Of a stretch of DNA of 64,000 nt, positions 32,953 through 43,844 are shown in pieces. A program made the position numbers and the translations under genes. The stretch's first letter is position 1, and every line of letters starts with the position of its first letter. The stretch comes from Lepraria neglecta (Eukaryota > Ascomycota > Lecanoromycetes > Lecanorales > Stereocaulaceae). Under the pieces are notes generated by a model. It was not told where the DNA came from. It searched no databases and saw only the letters and a program-made list of their open reading frames with translations. Location: the NCBI GenBank assembly GCA_033220425.1, contig CM065652.1:3844001-3908000 (forward strand), read 5' to 3'.

Positions 32953-34164
32953 ATGAAGCACACGAGCTATCTCGCCGCTCTGTTCCTCGCGTTGGCGGGC
33001 CCAACAAGCGTGCTTGCGCAGCGAGGGTACAGAGGCGGGAGACCAGCACAACCAGTCGCACCATCACCATCATCAACGGCGATAATACCAACAGTAACGA
33101 CCTCCTCGACATCATTGGTTGAGCCGACTGTGGTTCGCCAGGTTCTGAAACCATCGATATCACCTATACTCAACCAACTCGTGAACGAACCATCAGGTGT
33201 AGTGCAATCGCCTGTGGTCAACCAGGTTTTGAATAAACCAACAGCTGTAGTGCCAACAGCTTTCGAATGGTACAATCCAAAATACAACCCGAATCCGAAC
33301 CCCAGCCCGACCCTTAATTCGAACCCGAACCCCATGGTCAACCCCAACCCCAAACCCAACCCTAATCCCAACACGGCAGTCTCAACCAATGTTCCGGATG
33401 TAGCAACAAACCCCGGAGCTACAACACCAGTCACTACTAGCGGAACCACCGGTAAAACCACAACACCCAGCAGCGGCAGCAGCGGCAATGGCGGCAACGG
33501 CAACCCGTGGTGTTTCGAATTCAACATGAAAGGAATTTCTGATTTTTTCTGGAGCATCCCAGGAGGTAATGTCTGGCCAGCCGGATCCGGCGACTCCTCA
33601 AACGCCAATCAATGTGTACCCGGAGCTACCACGGGAGGTTCAATGTTCTTCGGTGTAGTACAGAATCCCGCCAAGTGCAATACAGAACTCGAATGCAACT
33701 TCCCGAACGGCCAAGGCCAAAACACTATGCCAAATTGCGACATCAGTCTCGTCGACGGCTACAGCCTCAATGTCGCTTGCACCATCCCCGGCGGCAGCGC
33801 TCCTATAGGATACAACGGGAACTTGAACGCTTACTCCAACAGTGTGGGACATGCATGCCAGTCGCCGAAGTCGGGCGAATGCTGCCAGAACCTCCAAGGC
33901 CCCTCCGTGAGCTCGCCAGATCAGGTGGACCCATTCTTCTCGCCGGCTGCCGACACGTGCTTCATTTATCAAGCGAAGGGCACTCAATCGTTTTTCACGG
34001 GTTCTTCCATCACTATTACATGTACTGTCAGCCCGGGCTATGTTGGTGGCACTAGCAGTAAGGAGAAGCGCGAGAATAAAGAGGGAGTTCAGCACCGACA
34101 TGGGCATAAGGAGCGGGCACATGCGCGTGGCTTGCGGGACTTTATGAGAGGGTTTAAGCCCTGA
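32953..34164 (+). CDS. Secreted Cys-rich protein, thaumatin-like fold, 403 aa
   Basis: Single exon from the ATG at 32953. Signal peptide residues 1-22 (to VLAQ). Next comes a Pro/Thr/Asn-rich linker with an imperfect duplication (NQLVNEPSGVV / NQVLNKPTAVV) and NP repeats (about 108-140), then Gly/Ser. The Cys-rich domain is about 186-360 with 11 cysteines. It includes NCDISLVDGYSLNVAC, similar to the core of thaumatin-like and osmotin-type folds in fungal secreted proteins. The C-terminus is Lys/Arg/His-rich. Probably extracellular or wall-bound; catalytic activity is not evident. The fold assignment is moderate, while secretion is secure. The 213-aa minus-strand frame overlapping it is a shadow. 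Confidence 0.8.
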   Translation: MKHTSYLAALFLALAGPTSVLAQRGYRGGRPAQPVAPSPSSTAIIPTVTTSSTSLVEPTVVRQVLKPSISPILNQLVNEPSGVVQSPVVNQVLNKPTAVVPTAFEWYNPKYNPNPNPSPTLNSNPNPMVNPNPKPNPNPNTAVSTNVPDVATNPGATTPVTTSGTTGKTTTPSSGSSGNGGNGNPWCFEFNMKGISDFFWSIPGGNVWPAGSGDSSNANQCVPGATTGGSMFFGVVQNPAKCNTELECNFPNGQGQNTMPNCDISLVDGYSLNVACTIPGGSAPIGYNGNLNAYSNSVGHACQSPKSGECCQNLQGPSVSSPDQVDPFFSPAADTCFIYQAKGTQSFFTGSSITITCTVSPGYVGGTSSKEKRENKEGVQHRHGHKERAHARGLRDFMRGFKP

Positions 34165-35171
34165 CGATGGTGATGATGTTTGGATGTTGCTGATGCTCGG
34201 GTCATTTTACCTTCTTACCTTTTTTGGTCGTTTCACGACTTCATTATTGTATTGGGAAGCATCTTTCCAGGTCGGGATTAGATCCTTGCTTTTCACCCAC
34301 GCTTGCGTTGGTTCACCGTCTGTTCCCGTCCATATAAGGCCATTCCTCGTCTTGGATTGGATGGCTTCAGTGTTTGATAGAGGCATTTATAAACAGCCTT
34401 GCTCATTGTAGATGGTTCGACAAATGCGAGTTCTGTGCCCAATAATAAATGCAATTAATGTCTCTAGATTCTCATCACGGATACAATTTTGTATCAATTT
34501 AGTGTTACGCTCGCCAAGACTCAAAGTCAACAACACAGGTATCTATTTTAAGCACCACCCGCAAGCTAACTTCCAACACTCCTCCCTCCTCCTTGCCTCT
34601 CTTCCTCTTCCTAATTAAGGTGCTCATTTATGCCTCTTCCTCTTCGCAGACTGTTTAGTTCCACCATTCAACACCGCCTTTGCGACACGCTTTTCTAAGA
34701 CGTTGTTGCCTGTATGCAGGGTGTAGTAGATTATTGTTTTGTGTTAGTTGTTGGACGAGAGAGCGAAGGTCCATACGGCTGCTGGCAGCACGACAAGTAC
34801 GCTCAAAGCCGTTAGGAATATCCCATTAGTTGTTGGTAAGCGCATCGTTGGTGATAAGTAAAGCCTCCAAAGCTAAACCTACGATGTGATAATACCTCGT
34901 GAAAAGCATGCCAGGGTACGGGACTTGGAAGCTAAACACATCTCTCTCTCTCTCGCACAAAAATGTTGGGGCTGGTAGCATCGCTATTCTTGTTCTCAAT
35001 GCTTACAGAAAGAGAACGAAGGACGGGGCTTGGGAGGGCCTATCACAAACAAAGCTTTGTTCTCAGGGTGGCAGAATTAACAGCAACGTTCTACGTCGAG
35101 AAGGAGAAAATAGCACTGGACATCGCGACTTATTGGTCTAACGCATGTTTTATTTCCGAATCTTCTCTAAT
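34165..35171. other. No supportable gene
   Basis: Region between the secreted protein and the convergent MFS gene. Short ORFs only, including one at 34963-35277 (+) that overlaps the MFS 3' end. Confidence 0.5.
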
Positions 35172-36637
35172 TCAAGGACAACATTCCCGCCACTTCTTCT
35201 TTTTATTGACGCGGCGTAGCTCATACATACAGCCACTCGCAACAAAATATGCCAAGCCCGCAAAGATCTGGGGATAGAGGTACTCGTGGTCAGAGCCAGG
35301 TCGGCGCAACTTCAAGGCGATGACTTCCGAGACTAAATAAAGGATCAGTTTATGAGCTAGCTGGAGTTCTAATGGTGGCTCTAATGCTTACACGTCGTGG
35401 GCAACACGACTGACATCCAAGTTAGGGAAATCATGGACGGTAATTCGGCGAGGCCAGCGACTTCGACGCAAATTGGGGCGGCTGTCTGTAATGGAAGGAT
35501 CAGTAAGGGTACGTATGGCAAAAGTATGCGGAATGAGTACTTACCATCCAGAACACGCCGAGGATAGCACCAACGACAATAGCAAAGAAGATTGTCACGC
35601 CGTAAGATCTAGCAGGTAGCCAGATCACGAAGCACGTCACTCCGCATACTAGAGTGATTATTCCCGCTGTCTCTATGCGTCCATAGCGATCGCTGACCAC
35701 TCCAATCAACGGACGTCCAATCGCAGTACCTAGATTCAAAAATGCGGTGATTGAGGAAGCCTGGCTCACAGATAGTCCAATCGAGCGAGCAAAATCGGAG
35801 AGTGAGAAGAGTAGCGTTGTATAACCCAACATGCTAATAAACCCCCACGCAAGAAGCAGAAGAACATCATATCTTCGTAAGAGCTTCGTATCGAAGCCAC
35901 GTTGGGGTGGCTTGATAGCTTTATTGCGATTGCGAATCGTCAGCGCCGCAATCAGGTTCATAATACCAACAATAATCCCCGTGATCCGTAGAGACCATGC
36001 CAAGGATATACTATCGATCATAGCCTGCGTTCCGAATGAGAATATCAATCCTCCGATACCAGAGCCAGCCGAGCCGATTCCGTTTGCTAGGCTGCGCTTC
36101 TTGTCGAACCATTGGGGAACGGTCGCTATACTAGGTATTGACACAAAGCCAACGCCGAAACCAACGAGGACGCCTTGGCTGAGGAAAAGTTGCCAGATTT
36201 CATGGGCGAACGATGCGGAGATGAAGCCTGCTGAAATGAGTATGGCGCCTATAATCATTGGGATCTGGGTACCACATCTTCGCGCGAAGATCGTGACAAT
36301 GGGTGCTACGAGCATGGCCGAGGAGAAGTTGAGACCGCCGATGAAAGCGAAGTCGATGTCTGACGCTCCTGAGTATACATTGTTTGCGAGGTAGTAGGCC
36401 AGATAGACGCCATAGGACTAGATAAAGGTCAATTGACAAGACTTCTCTGCGGGGTGAGAATCAACGTACTGCTACTACGCCCCATGTAAAAGCGTTCACG
36501 CCGACGTACGCGAGCAGGACGACCCAACCGTAGCCTCCATCTGGTGGAGGGCTTGGTACAGCCTCTGGCGAGCTGAGCGCCTCGATGATAATATCTTTGG
36601 AGAGGGTGCCATTAGCATCCTCGGTGCCTTTGGACAT
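35172..36637 (-). CDS. MFS transporter, monocarboxylate (MCT/MCH) type, 431 aa
   Basis: Four exons, 36637-36470, 36417-35545, 35485-35392 and 35332-35172, sum to 1296 nt in frame; introns of 52, 59 and 59 nt are GT-AG. The N-terminus has the PPPDGGYGWVVLLAYVGVNA signature of fungal monocarboxylate-permease-like proteins. Twelve membrane spans are traceable, with VGFGVGFVSIPSIATVPQWF-KKR in the first half, NLGTAIGRPLIGVVSDRYGR in the second and CVEVAGLAELPSMISLTW near the end. The C-terminus is short and ends KKKWRECCP. Substrate unknown; fungal members often do not carry monocarboxylates. It is divergent from ACR3 across about 790 bp. Confidence 0.92.
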
Positions 36638-37425
36638 GGAAGCTCAAGAAGTTCAGATGGAGAATAATCCTTTGCTTGGTGGTGAAGGGTCCCGCTGGTT
36701 GTATGAAGAATTGAGACATCGCATCAATCAAAGCCGCAGCGAATTATTGCTTTGTTAATACTTGCGCGAAAAAGACTTCAAGGTTTCAATATCAAAGTAC
36801 CATGACGATATTTTGCGGATATCAATGCACCGTGGCTTGGGGTGTTTATGACTAAGGAGAAGGATGTCACTGATCGAAGTTGATTGGCCAATGGCTCAAG
36901 GGTCCAGGCGAACCAACGAATTTCTCAGCATCTAGTATTTAAGATACCCCAGAACCAATCATAATGCAAAATTGATGTTACTCAAAAGAAGACTATAGTC
37001 ATACACATGCTATAGAACAGTGTGACTTGACGATGACCACGTACTATTTTCAATAAGATTCCATATCCGACGAAGCAAAAGATCAATAACTTGCAGGCAT
37101 CACCTGTTCGTTCCATATAACAGTCACTGACCCATTCAAGATCTTTCTGCAGTACTTCAAACCAATACCTTTCCATAGACTTGACCCTCGACCCTCAAAC
37201 TGCCACACCACAACAAGAAAACCCCAGGGAAAGGCCCCGAGAAAGACTCAGAGGAAGACCCAGAGAAAGAGACAGAGAAAGAGACAGAGAAAGAGACAGA
37301 GAAAGAGACAGAGAAAGAGACAGAGAAAGAGACAGAGACAGGGAAAGAGACAGAGAAAGAGACAGAGAAAGAAATAGAGAAAGAGACAGAGAAAGGCCCA
37401 AAAGAAGACCCAGCCTGGTCTCGCA
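36638..37425. promoter_or_regulatory. Shared upstream region of the divergent MFS and ACR3 genes
   Basis: Both genes start from this 788-bp interval. It contains the GA-rich minisatellite near the ACR3 start. No specific factor site is claimed. Confidence 0.6.
37263..37395. repeat. 12-bp minisatellite (GAGAAAGAGACA)n, about 11 units
   Basis: Almost pure repeat with a few variants (GAGACAGGGA, GAAATAGA). The purine strand is the plus strand. It ends 30 bp before the ACR3 ATG, so it probably lies in the 5' leader. It reads as RERD repeats in a frame different from that of ACR3. Confidence 0.95.
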
Positions 37426-38616
37426 ATGTCTACCTCAAAAATGGAGGACAACATGAGCACACATCCAAGCGAGACCATCTCACAACCAGTACCCATCCTC
37501 CCCAGCGGCGACCCTCAACTCCCCACCTCCGACCCAGAAAAACAAACAGCCCTCTCCCCTTCCCCCACAACCAAAATCTCAGCCTTCAAATCCCTTGGCC
37601 TCTTCGACCGCCTCCTAGCCCTCTGGATCTTCCTCGCAATGCTAATCGGAATCCTCTTCGGCAACTTCGTCCCCTCCACCGGCCCAGCCCTCCAGAAAGG
37701 GAAATTCGTCGGCGTCTCTGTCCCCATCGCCGTCGGTCTGCTAGTCATGATGTACCCTATCCTCTGCAAAGTCAAATTCGAGACACTGCATCTTGCGTTC
37801 AGGAAGAAGGATATTTGGGTGCAGATTGCGTTTAGTGTTTTTGTTAATTGGATTGTTGCGCCGTTTTTGATGTTGGGGTTGAGTTGGGCTATCTTGCCGG
37901 ATAAGGAGGGGTTAAGGGAGGGGTTGATTCTTGTGGGGTTGGCGAGGTGTATTGCTATGGTACTTATTTGGACGGGATTGGCGGGGGGTGATAATGAGTA
38001 TTGCGCTATTCTTGTTGCTATTAATTCTGTGTTGCAGATGGTGTTGTATGCTCCGTTGGCCATCCTGTTCATTAGCGTTATCGGTAGGTCTGGGGACACG
38101 ATCAATGTGTCCTATAAGACGGTGGCCACCAGCGTTGCTGTCTTCCTGGGTGTTCCTCTGGGTGCGGCAATCGTCACACGGTTCTCAATTCGCAACCTTG
38201 TCAGCCCGGAATGGTATGATAAGACCTTCCTCAAGTTCATCAACCCATGGTCCCTAATCGGCCTCCTCTTCACCATCCTCGTCCTCTTCGCATCTCAAGG
38301 CCACCAGGTTGTACACCAAATCGTCTCCGTGGTCCGAGTCGCTGCTCCACTCGTTGTGTACTTCGCCATCGTCTTCTTCTTCACATTGCTGGTAACGCAT
38401 AAGCTGGGTTTTGGATACAAGCTATCGGCAACGCAGAGCTTCACGGCTGCAAGTAACAACTTTGAGCTGGCAATTGCGGTTGCTGTTGCAACGTTTGGCG
38501 CAAACAGTGACCAAGCGCTTGCGTCAACGGTGGGACCATTGATTGAGGTGCCTGTGTTGTTGGCGCTGGTGTATGTCATCAAATGGATTGGGGAGAGGAG
38601 GGGCTGGAAGGACTGA
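37426..38616 (+). CDS. ACR3: Arsenite efflux transporter ACR3, 396 aa
   Basis: Single exon from the ATG at 37426. A Ser/Pro/Thr-rich cytosolic N-terminus (1-53) is followed by about ten membrane spans. ACR3 landmarks: GLFDRLLALWIFLAMLIGIL, MMYPILCKVKFE, NWIVAPFLMLGLSW, LVGLARCIAMVLIWTGLAGG with the conserved membrane Cys, DNEYCAILVAINSVLQM, and FTAASNNFELAIAVAVATFG near the end. The protein exports arsenite (and often antimonite) across the plasma membrane using the proton gradient. In many fungi it sits beside ArsR/ArsH-like genes or an arsenate reductase; none is seen here. The GA-rich repeat immediately upstream is unusual for a leader. Confidence 0.96.
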   Translation: MSTSKMEDNMSTHPSETISQPVPILPSGDPQLPTSDPEKQTALSPSPTTKISAFKSLGLFDRLLALWIFLAMLIGILFGNFVPSTGPALQKGKFVGVSVPIAVGLLVMMYPILCKVKFETLHLAFRKKDIWVQIAFSVFVNWIVAPFLMLGLSWAILPDKEGLREGLILVGLARCIAMVLIWTGLAGGDNEYCAILVAINSVLQMVLYAPLAILFISVIGRSGDTINVSYKTVATSVAVFLGVPLGAAIVTRFSIRNLVSPEWYDKTFLKFINPWSLIGLLFTILVLFASQGHQVVHQIVSVVRVAAPLVVYFAIVFFFTLLVTHKLGFGYKLSATQSFTAASNNFELAIAVAVATFGANSDQALASTVGPLIEVPVLLALVYVIKWIGERRGWKD

Positions 38617-39180
38617 GAGTAGGCGTGCTGAGAAGTTCCTATAGACACAACCAGCAGCTTATGCATCTGTGTTTGCAAAATGAGTGAATCAGCTTCCAGA
38701 TTTGAACGTGATCATACCCCTGCATGATGATGGACCTACCTTAGAGAGATTGTTGAACTTCACTCCCTTTCGGTAAATAGGTAATTGCCAAGATCATGAC
38801 GGTACCAGCGCACGGACCATGAACAGCCTGTCCCTGCTGTCTTCGAGACGCGTACCTCGATCTCACATCCTCAGCACGAAAACTTCCATGGGGTTCACGC
38901 AGGCCTCAGAAAGCCACCCTTCATTACCTGGCATCCAAGAACGGGTTAGATCTACCCGCTGTCCTCATTGCGATCTTCATAGGCGGCATTCGAGGTTCTC
39001 TCCTCGCCCGTAGTCCGCAAGAGAATGACCGCGTATATCTTTGCCGGATTCCGTTGTCAAATAGGGTTCATCCTGGAACCATCGTTCGTCGTACGTTGGA
39101 AAACGTCGCTCAAGGGCTTTATCTGATATAGGATTCTTACCCCGAGAAAGTTTCTTTGAGATAAACGTAATGAGATCGAG
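38617..39180. other. No supportable gene
   Basis: 3' flank of ACR3 and of the decayed kinase/ankyrin gene. Nothing recognised. Confidence 0.5.
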
Positions 39181-41660
39181 TTAGTATGTTTGTCCTGTCC
39201 CCTCAATACGCCAGCATCCAGGCGCTACTCTTCGATCGTCGAAAAGACCCAAGCTGGGTGGGATGGATGTGATTGATTGGTTGTAGTGCTCAAAGTACAG
39301 CTCTTGGCTTGTGGATAACGTCCAGCCACGGGCATACCTTCCCTCTGGAAATTGCTGTCCGTTCCAGGGGTTGCAGGGACCAAATCTTGCGGCAAGTGCT
39401 GATTCTGCTCTAGGAGCGATATGATACGATCCAGCTCGACTAGGGCACGCCCATGATGTGATTCTCGCACCTCTAACGCACATCGCAGCGCTGTGAACCC
39501 GGATGAGTCTCTAGTATTGATGAGGAACCCTACGTGGAACAGACACTCCACCACCAAATAGTCGAGCTCATGGACACCGTCATGGAGTGCAGTCCTGATG
39601 AAACCTTCCAGGCTATCACAGTCTTGTGGCAGCTGCCCGGTCATGTAATACCTCGTCCGAGGCGATATGTCCGGCCTGTCGGATATCAAGTTGAAACGGC
39701 CACAGATCCGGCTTATGGCTCTTCTCCGGTTAGATGCATGACATCTCTAAATGTAAGCAAAGATTAATGACCGTCCGTAAGGAGCCGGAGCTGTTGGTCT
39801 GAAATTCATCCTTGGCTCTGCCGTCATATTGAGCTCTGGTCCAAAGGCTTTCGAAATAGGGTCTTCAAGGTGCACACCATGCTCAACTATCAAGAGGAAT
39901 AAATCATGCTCTTGGGAATCGTTTGCTTTGTGGTAAGACCAATCAGGGTCTCCCTCATAGACGTAATGCCACAGAGACTGCATGTTGTCTAGTTTTGGGA
40001 GTTCATACGTGCCGATTTCTCCGCGACAAAGCTATGCTAGAATATGCAAAGCTTCATCGAGCATCCGGCAGTATATCTTCACAGCACCAGTCAGAGCATC
40101 CACATCATTGCCACGTACAGAGTAACCACTTTCATTTATCTGGGAGCCTTCCGTGAACGTTGTCGTAGTTGTGAAGTCAGAATTCCCGCCTCGATGATAG
40201 CCCAGTCGGGCCCGTTGCCATCAACAGGAAGGAAAGCGGCTCCGGTAGCGAGCTATACAATATATGTGATGCCATTGCAATCGAGGCGCGTCTGTGAATA
40301 TCAGTTGCACCGCATGATAGAGGTCTTCAATCCGATGGCAGCCATCCTCCTCGTGAGTCAATTCGTCCTCTGAGTTAATCGGCACATTCAAGGTTGCGCA
40401 GAGTTTCTCGAAGTGCGGCTGCTGTGTTGCAATGTGGCAATAGGCTGGGAAGGAAATCTAGCTAATGGGGGCCCCCAGGGCCCCATATATGGCTAAAAAA
40501 GATAAAGAACGGCTAGCAACAGGCTTCTGGAATCGCATAGAAAGTAATCAAGCAACGGATTGCAACATGCTGGGCGAAAGATTCGAAATAGGCCCGATAT
40601 GAGTAGGTCCACTCTGGTCAGGACGCACTCTATGCCGCTCCAAGGAGTCAGAAATTGCTTCATTAGATAGCGCCACATTGAAACAAGTCTTTGCCTTCCG
40701 TGAACACACCTCCTGGTTAAAGAGGAATTGATGAGAGCTAGAGTACTAAGGCAAGGTTTTGTGTTGAAAGCCTTCCATGGCGATCGTGCTCGACGTTGAG
40801 GGTGGAAACGCAATGCGTTGCGAAGAACAACCACGATCTGGCGTTTTTCTGACATCAAGCAGCCTTGAAGCCTCATGATCTCTCTCGATGCCGTGAAGGA
40901 GATAGTGTGCCCTCTCTCATCAGCCTTGCACAACGGTCGTCTCCCATTCCTTGCGAAGACGCTTCACAAAAAGTCCATAGGCATATACGTCGCACCTCTT
41001 CAGAGCGCCGGACAATAGCTTGGAATCTTCAAGGGCGTCTGGGGCGCGCCAACCTCTAGAACTCGCATAGCTCATGCCCTTCTTGTCGCCTTCAATGTCG
41101 GAACGATCCGAGCCGAAGTCGCAGAGCTTCGCTGTATATCTTTGTTGATGTTCATGCTGTACGTCCTGCCTGAATATGAGAACACTGACCGGCTTGAGGT
41201 CCCCGTGCGAGATCCCTTCGGCGTGAAGAGCACCAAGCCCTTCCCCAAAGTCGAGGCATATCTGCCGCAAAATGCCATAAGGGACGTCGTTGTGTATTCC
41301 TAGAAAGGTTTCCAAATCGGCCTCAGCTCTTTCCAGAATCAGAACAGGAATACGCAGGGCTTCGTCTCCAAGGCTTTCCAGCGTATCCGGACACAGTCCC
41401 CAATAAAGGAGTTTCACAATATTGTGGTGGTTCCGAAGCGCCGGGTCACACAGTGCATCTATCTCGCGCTTGACAGCATGTAAGTGAGCCGCCAACTCAT
41501 GGTTTCGAGCTGCTTGACTCGTTGTTTCATCGATGTATCCATGTTTGTCGAAGTACTCGGGAAATCGGGCCAACCAATTTAGCGCCATCTCGGGAAGATC
41601 CCTTGGCAACCTGCAATGTCCTGCTGCCTGGCCCGACACTCCAGCTTTCAATCTACCCAT
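39181..41660 (-). pseudogene. Protein kinase-like / ankyrin-type gene, decayed
   Basis: The frame 41660-40920 holds a kinase domain lacking its first part. It begins near helix C (HAVKREIDALCDPALRNHHN) and continues with IVKLLYWG, IPVLILERAEADLETFLG, ISHGDLKPVSVLIF, AKLCDFGSDRS, SRGWRAPDALE and CDVYAYGLFVKRL. No Gly loop or VAIK Lys is visible. After a frame break at about 40918, the kinase end continues (IVVVLRNALRFHPQRRARSP). Further down, ankyrin-like text is scattered over frames with stops (EDLYHAVQLIF, NGPDWAIIEAGILTSQL, LFLLIVEHGVHLEDPISKAF, LFHVGFLINTRDSSGFTALR). Fungal kinase/ankyrin proteins of this layout are linked to signalling or self/non-self functions; that is inference. Confidence 0.65.
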
Positions 41661-41751
41661 CACTCAGCCAATCCATCTCTCCACTTAACCTCTGGTCGAG
41701 CTACAATACGAGACCTACCTCCCCTGTAGCCGAACGGCCTTCCATTACAAA

Positions 41752-42881
41752 ATGCCTCCGAAGAGAAAGAGAGATGAGGTTCCAAAAAGCCGTCACCATC
41801 CATCAAAATCGTCCGCCGTCGTGCCAGTTCGAGTCAAAGAAGACATTAAAAAATTACAAGACAAGAGATGCTGGCTGTGTGATCAAAAAGCGCAACAAAA
41901 TTTCCGACCCTTGCAAATCTGTCATATCTTCCCACAGGCAGAACAAAAGCGTTATAACGTAAGGTTACCGTTCAAACCCCTCCGACATGACGGCTTACAA
42001 AACCGTAGTTCGAGGAACATCATAAACTTGGCCACACACAGCTTCATAATATCCATGATAGAGGTAATCTAGTCGCCCTCTGCTTGATTTGTCATAACGC
42101 CTTTGATTCCGATGAATGGACGTTTATCCCCGAAGATACTATGAATTGGACGCAAAGAATTGAAGCGACACCTCAGACAATCCAGGAGTACAATTCTCAA
42201 CGAAACATTGTTTTCCGGCGATTGTTGCTTCTGCCCAACCCCGATTCCGAAGCTTTCAAAGACAAGCACTACAAGTCAGCCTTCACGGACAGTCCCACAA
42301 AGATATGGCCGGGTGAGCCAGGGGTACTCATCATGCGCCCTCCACCTGTTCCTCCTCCAAAACCTGCCGCAGAGCTCAAAAAGACTTTGCGCGACTTTAG
42401 AGCGCTACATGACCTTTGGCTTGAATACGAAAGTCCCTGTATCGAGGAAAAGTATCCCATTTGTCAAACAGATGATGAAGATGATGACGGGGGTGAAGAG
42501 GACGGTGGAGAGGACGGTGAAGGGGACGGTGAAGAGGACGATAGAGAGGACGGTGGAGAGGATGGTGAAGAGGACAGCGAAGAGGACGAAGAAGGTGATG
42601 AGGATTTCAGTAGTAGTAGGAAGAGGAGAAAAGGGATATCCAAGAGGCAGCCGGATAGCACTGGTCAACAACCTCCTCTTCAGGACTTCGACACCAAGAA
42701 GTCAATTCAAGCCAACAAGCACCGCAAGAAGCCGAAGCATACGGAGAGAGACTGGATGACTTCGGCTCCTTACGATAAGTCAATCCCATACAGCCACCGT
42801 TATGGTTACACTTGGGCAGGCACGACGTCGAATGAATTGATGAAGTTGTGGCAAGTGTACCGGAAACCAGTGGAGAATTAG
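41752..42881 (+). CDS. HNH nuclease-domain protein, 348 aa
   Basis: Exon 1 is 41752-41958 and exon 2 is 42042-42881; the 83-nt intron is GTAAGG...ACACAG, phase 0. A basic N-terminus (MPPKRKRDEVPK) looks like a nuclear signal. The HNH fold: RCWLCD (C40, C43), QICHIFPQ (H58), GNLVALCLICHNAFD (N78, C83, C86, H87). This is the zinc-containing fungal HNH type. Next come a PPPVPPPKP stretch and a long Asp/Glu/Gly-rich low-complexity region (about 205-245), then a basic KRRK segment and a tail with SHRYGYTWAGTTSNELMKLW. Such proteins are common and uncharacterised in ascomycetes. Nuclease activity is predicted from motifs. It starts 92 bp from the divergent decayed kinase gene. Confidence 0.85.
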
Positions 42882-42883
42882 TC

Positions 42884-43288
42884 TTATAAAGCCTCTGCGT
42901 GCACTTGTGGTCTTGCTCGCTTAATGGCAATCTTGGGAAATTCACGAACCACACTTCGAATCTTCTTCTCTCGGTCATAGCGGCACAGCGTCAAGAAGTC
43001 TAGATTGACCCCTAGCACTTGTGATTCTGTTTCGGTGCCCAAACCTTGACTGAGCTCTGACTCCAAGCGCAGGAGCGTGGGCCCAGAGATTTCGTTCTTC
43101 TTCAGCGTAGACAAGAGAGAATCAAATACAATTAAGGGATTGAGCATGTGACCCCGTTCGAGCGCGTCGAGCTTTAAGCTGAGACTGCTTCGTAACGCGT
43201 TACTACTCGAGGAGTCTTTGGACGTTCCTACGGAGGGATTAGTGGTCTCTGACCGAGATACCGAAGGAAGTGGTGGGAGTGAAGGCAT
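42884..43288 (-). CDS. Hypothetical 134-aa ORF, perhaps the C-terminus of a longer gene
   Basis: Open from the ATG at 43288. Ser-rich N-terminus, then RGHMLNPLIVFDSLLSTLKK and LDFLTLCRYDREKKIRSVVR, which look protein-like. The frame stays open further upstream (FGHIQPLE before the ATG), and another frame (43228-43602) has SATSLAYEVSLMKPARGRAS and GLFVEDELLDIF, so an upstream exon is likely. Its end abuts the HNH gene stop with only 2 bp between. Family unknown. Confidence 0.35.
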   Translation of the reverse strand: MPSLPPLPSVSRSETTNPSVGTSKDSSSSNALRSSLSLKLDALERGHMLNPLIVFDSLLSTLKKNEISGPTLLRLESELSQGLGTETESQVLGVNLDFLTLCRYDREKKIRSVVREFPKIAIKRARPQVHAEAL

Positions 43289-43844
43289 CTCGAGAGGCTG
43301 AATATGTCCAAAAGTTCGTCCTCAACAAAAAGACCGATGCTAGCTCGCCCTCGGGCTGGCTTCATGAGGCTGACTTCATAAGCCAAACTCGTTGCACTTC
43401 CAATTGGTAGTCCATCGACAAACTTGATAAGGCAATGGACAATGATGGACTGACTACAAGCAGCTCGAGGTCTGCGCATCCTGCTGAAGTTTTCGGATTC
43501 ATGAGCGACGGATGTCCTTATGGAAGAACAAGCCGTCAGTGACGCTAAGCTTGTGGCGGGGGTGATCCCACGTGGGCTTATGCCCAGATAAGGGTAATTC
43601 ACGTCGGTGTCAGGGTATCGATTGGACAGCTCTTGCCGTTCCTACTTTCATTATACGAAGACACTACACACAGGCATTCAAAGGCACAGCCCTCATGATG
43701 CGTTGCGTATCATCAGACTCCTCCAGCCCAGAAAGGTCTAATCGACTTATAGGTGGCGCACGAATCTCAGCTCTGGTCCTAAAGGATGCTTAAGACCATT
43801 TGATAAGAGCTTTTAGCTAACGGCACACGTCACCACAGATAGGC

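Noticed and set aside
32967-33608. 213-aa minus-strand ORF rich in Gly/Leu
   Set aside because: Mirror of the secreted protein's Asn/Pro repeat and Gly/Ser linker; the sense frame has a signal peptide and Cys-rich domain.
37157-37426. ORFs of SFSVSFSVS or SLSLSLSL text across the minisatellite
   Set aside because: Direct translation of the 12-bp repeat; not protein-like outside it.
40493-40933. 146-aa minus-strand ORF as an independent gene
   Set aside because: Its first part continues the kinase C-lobe in a shifted frame; the remainder is unlike protein.
41752-42881. HNH gene as a homing endonuclease or mobile intron
   Set aside because: It has its own spliceosomal intron, nuclear-type basic segments and the fungal HNH layout; no intron or intein host around it.
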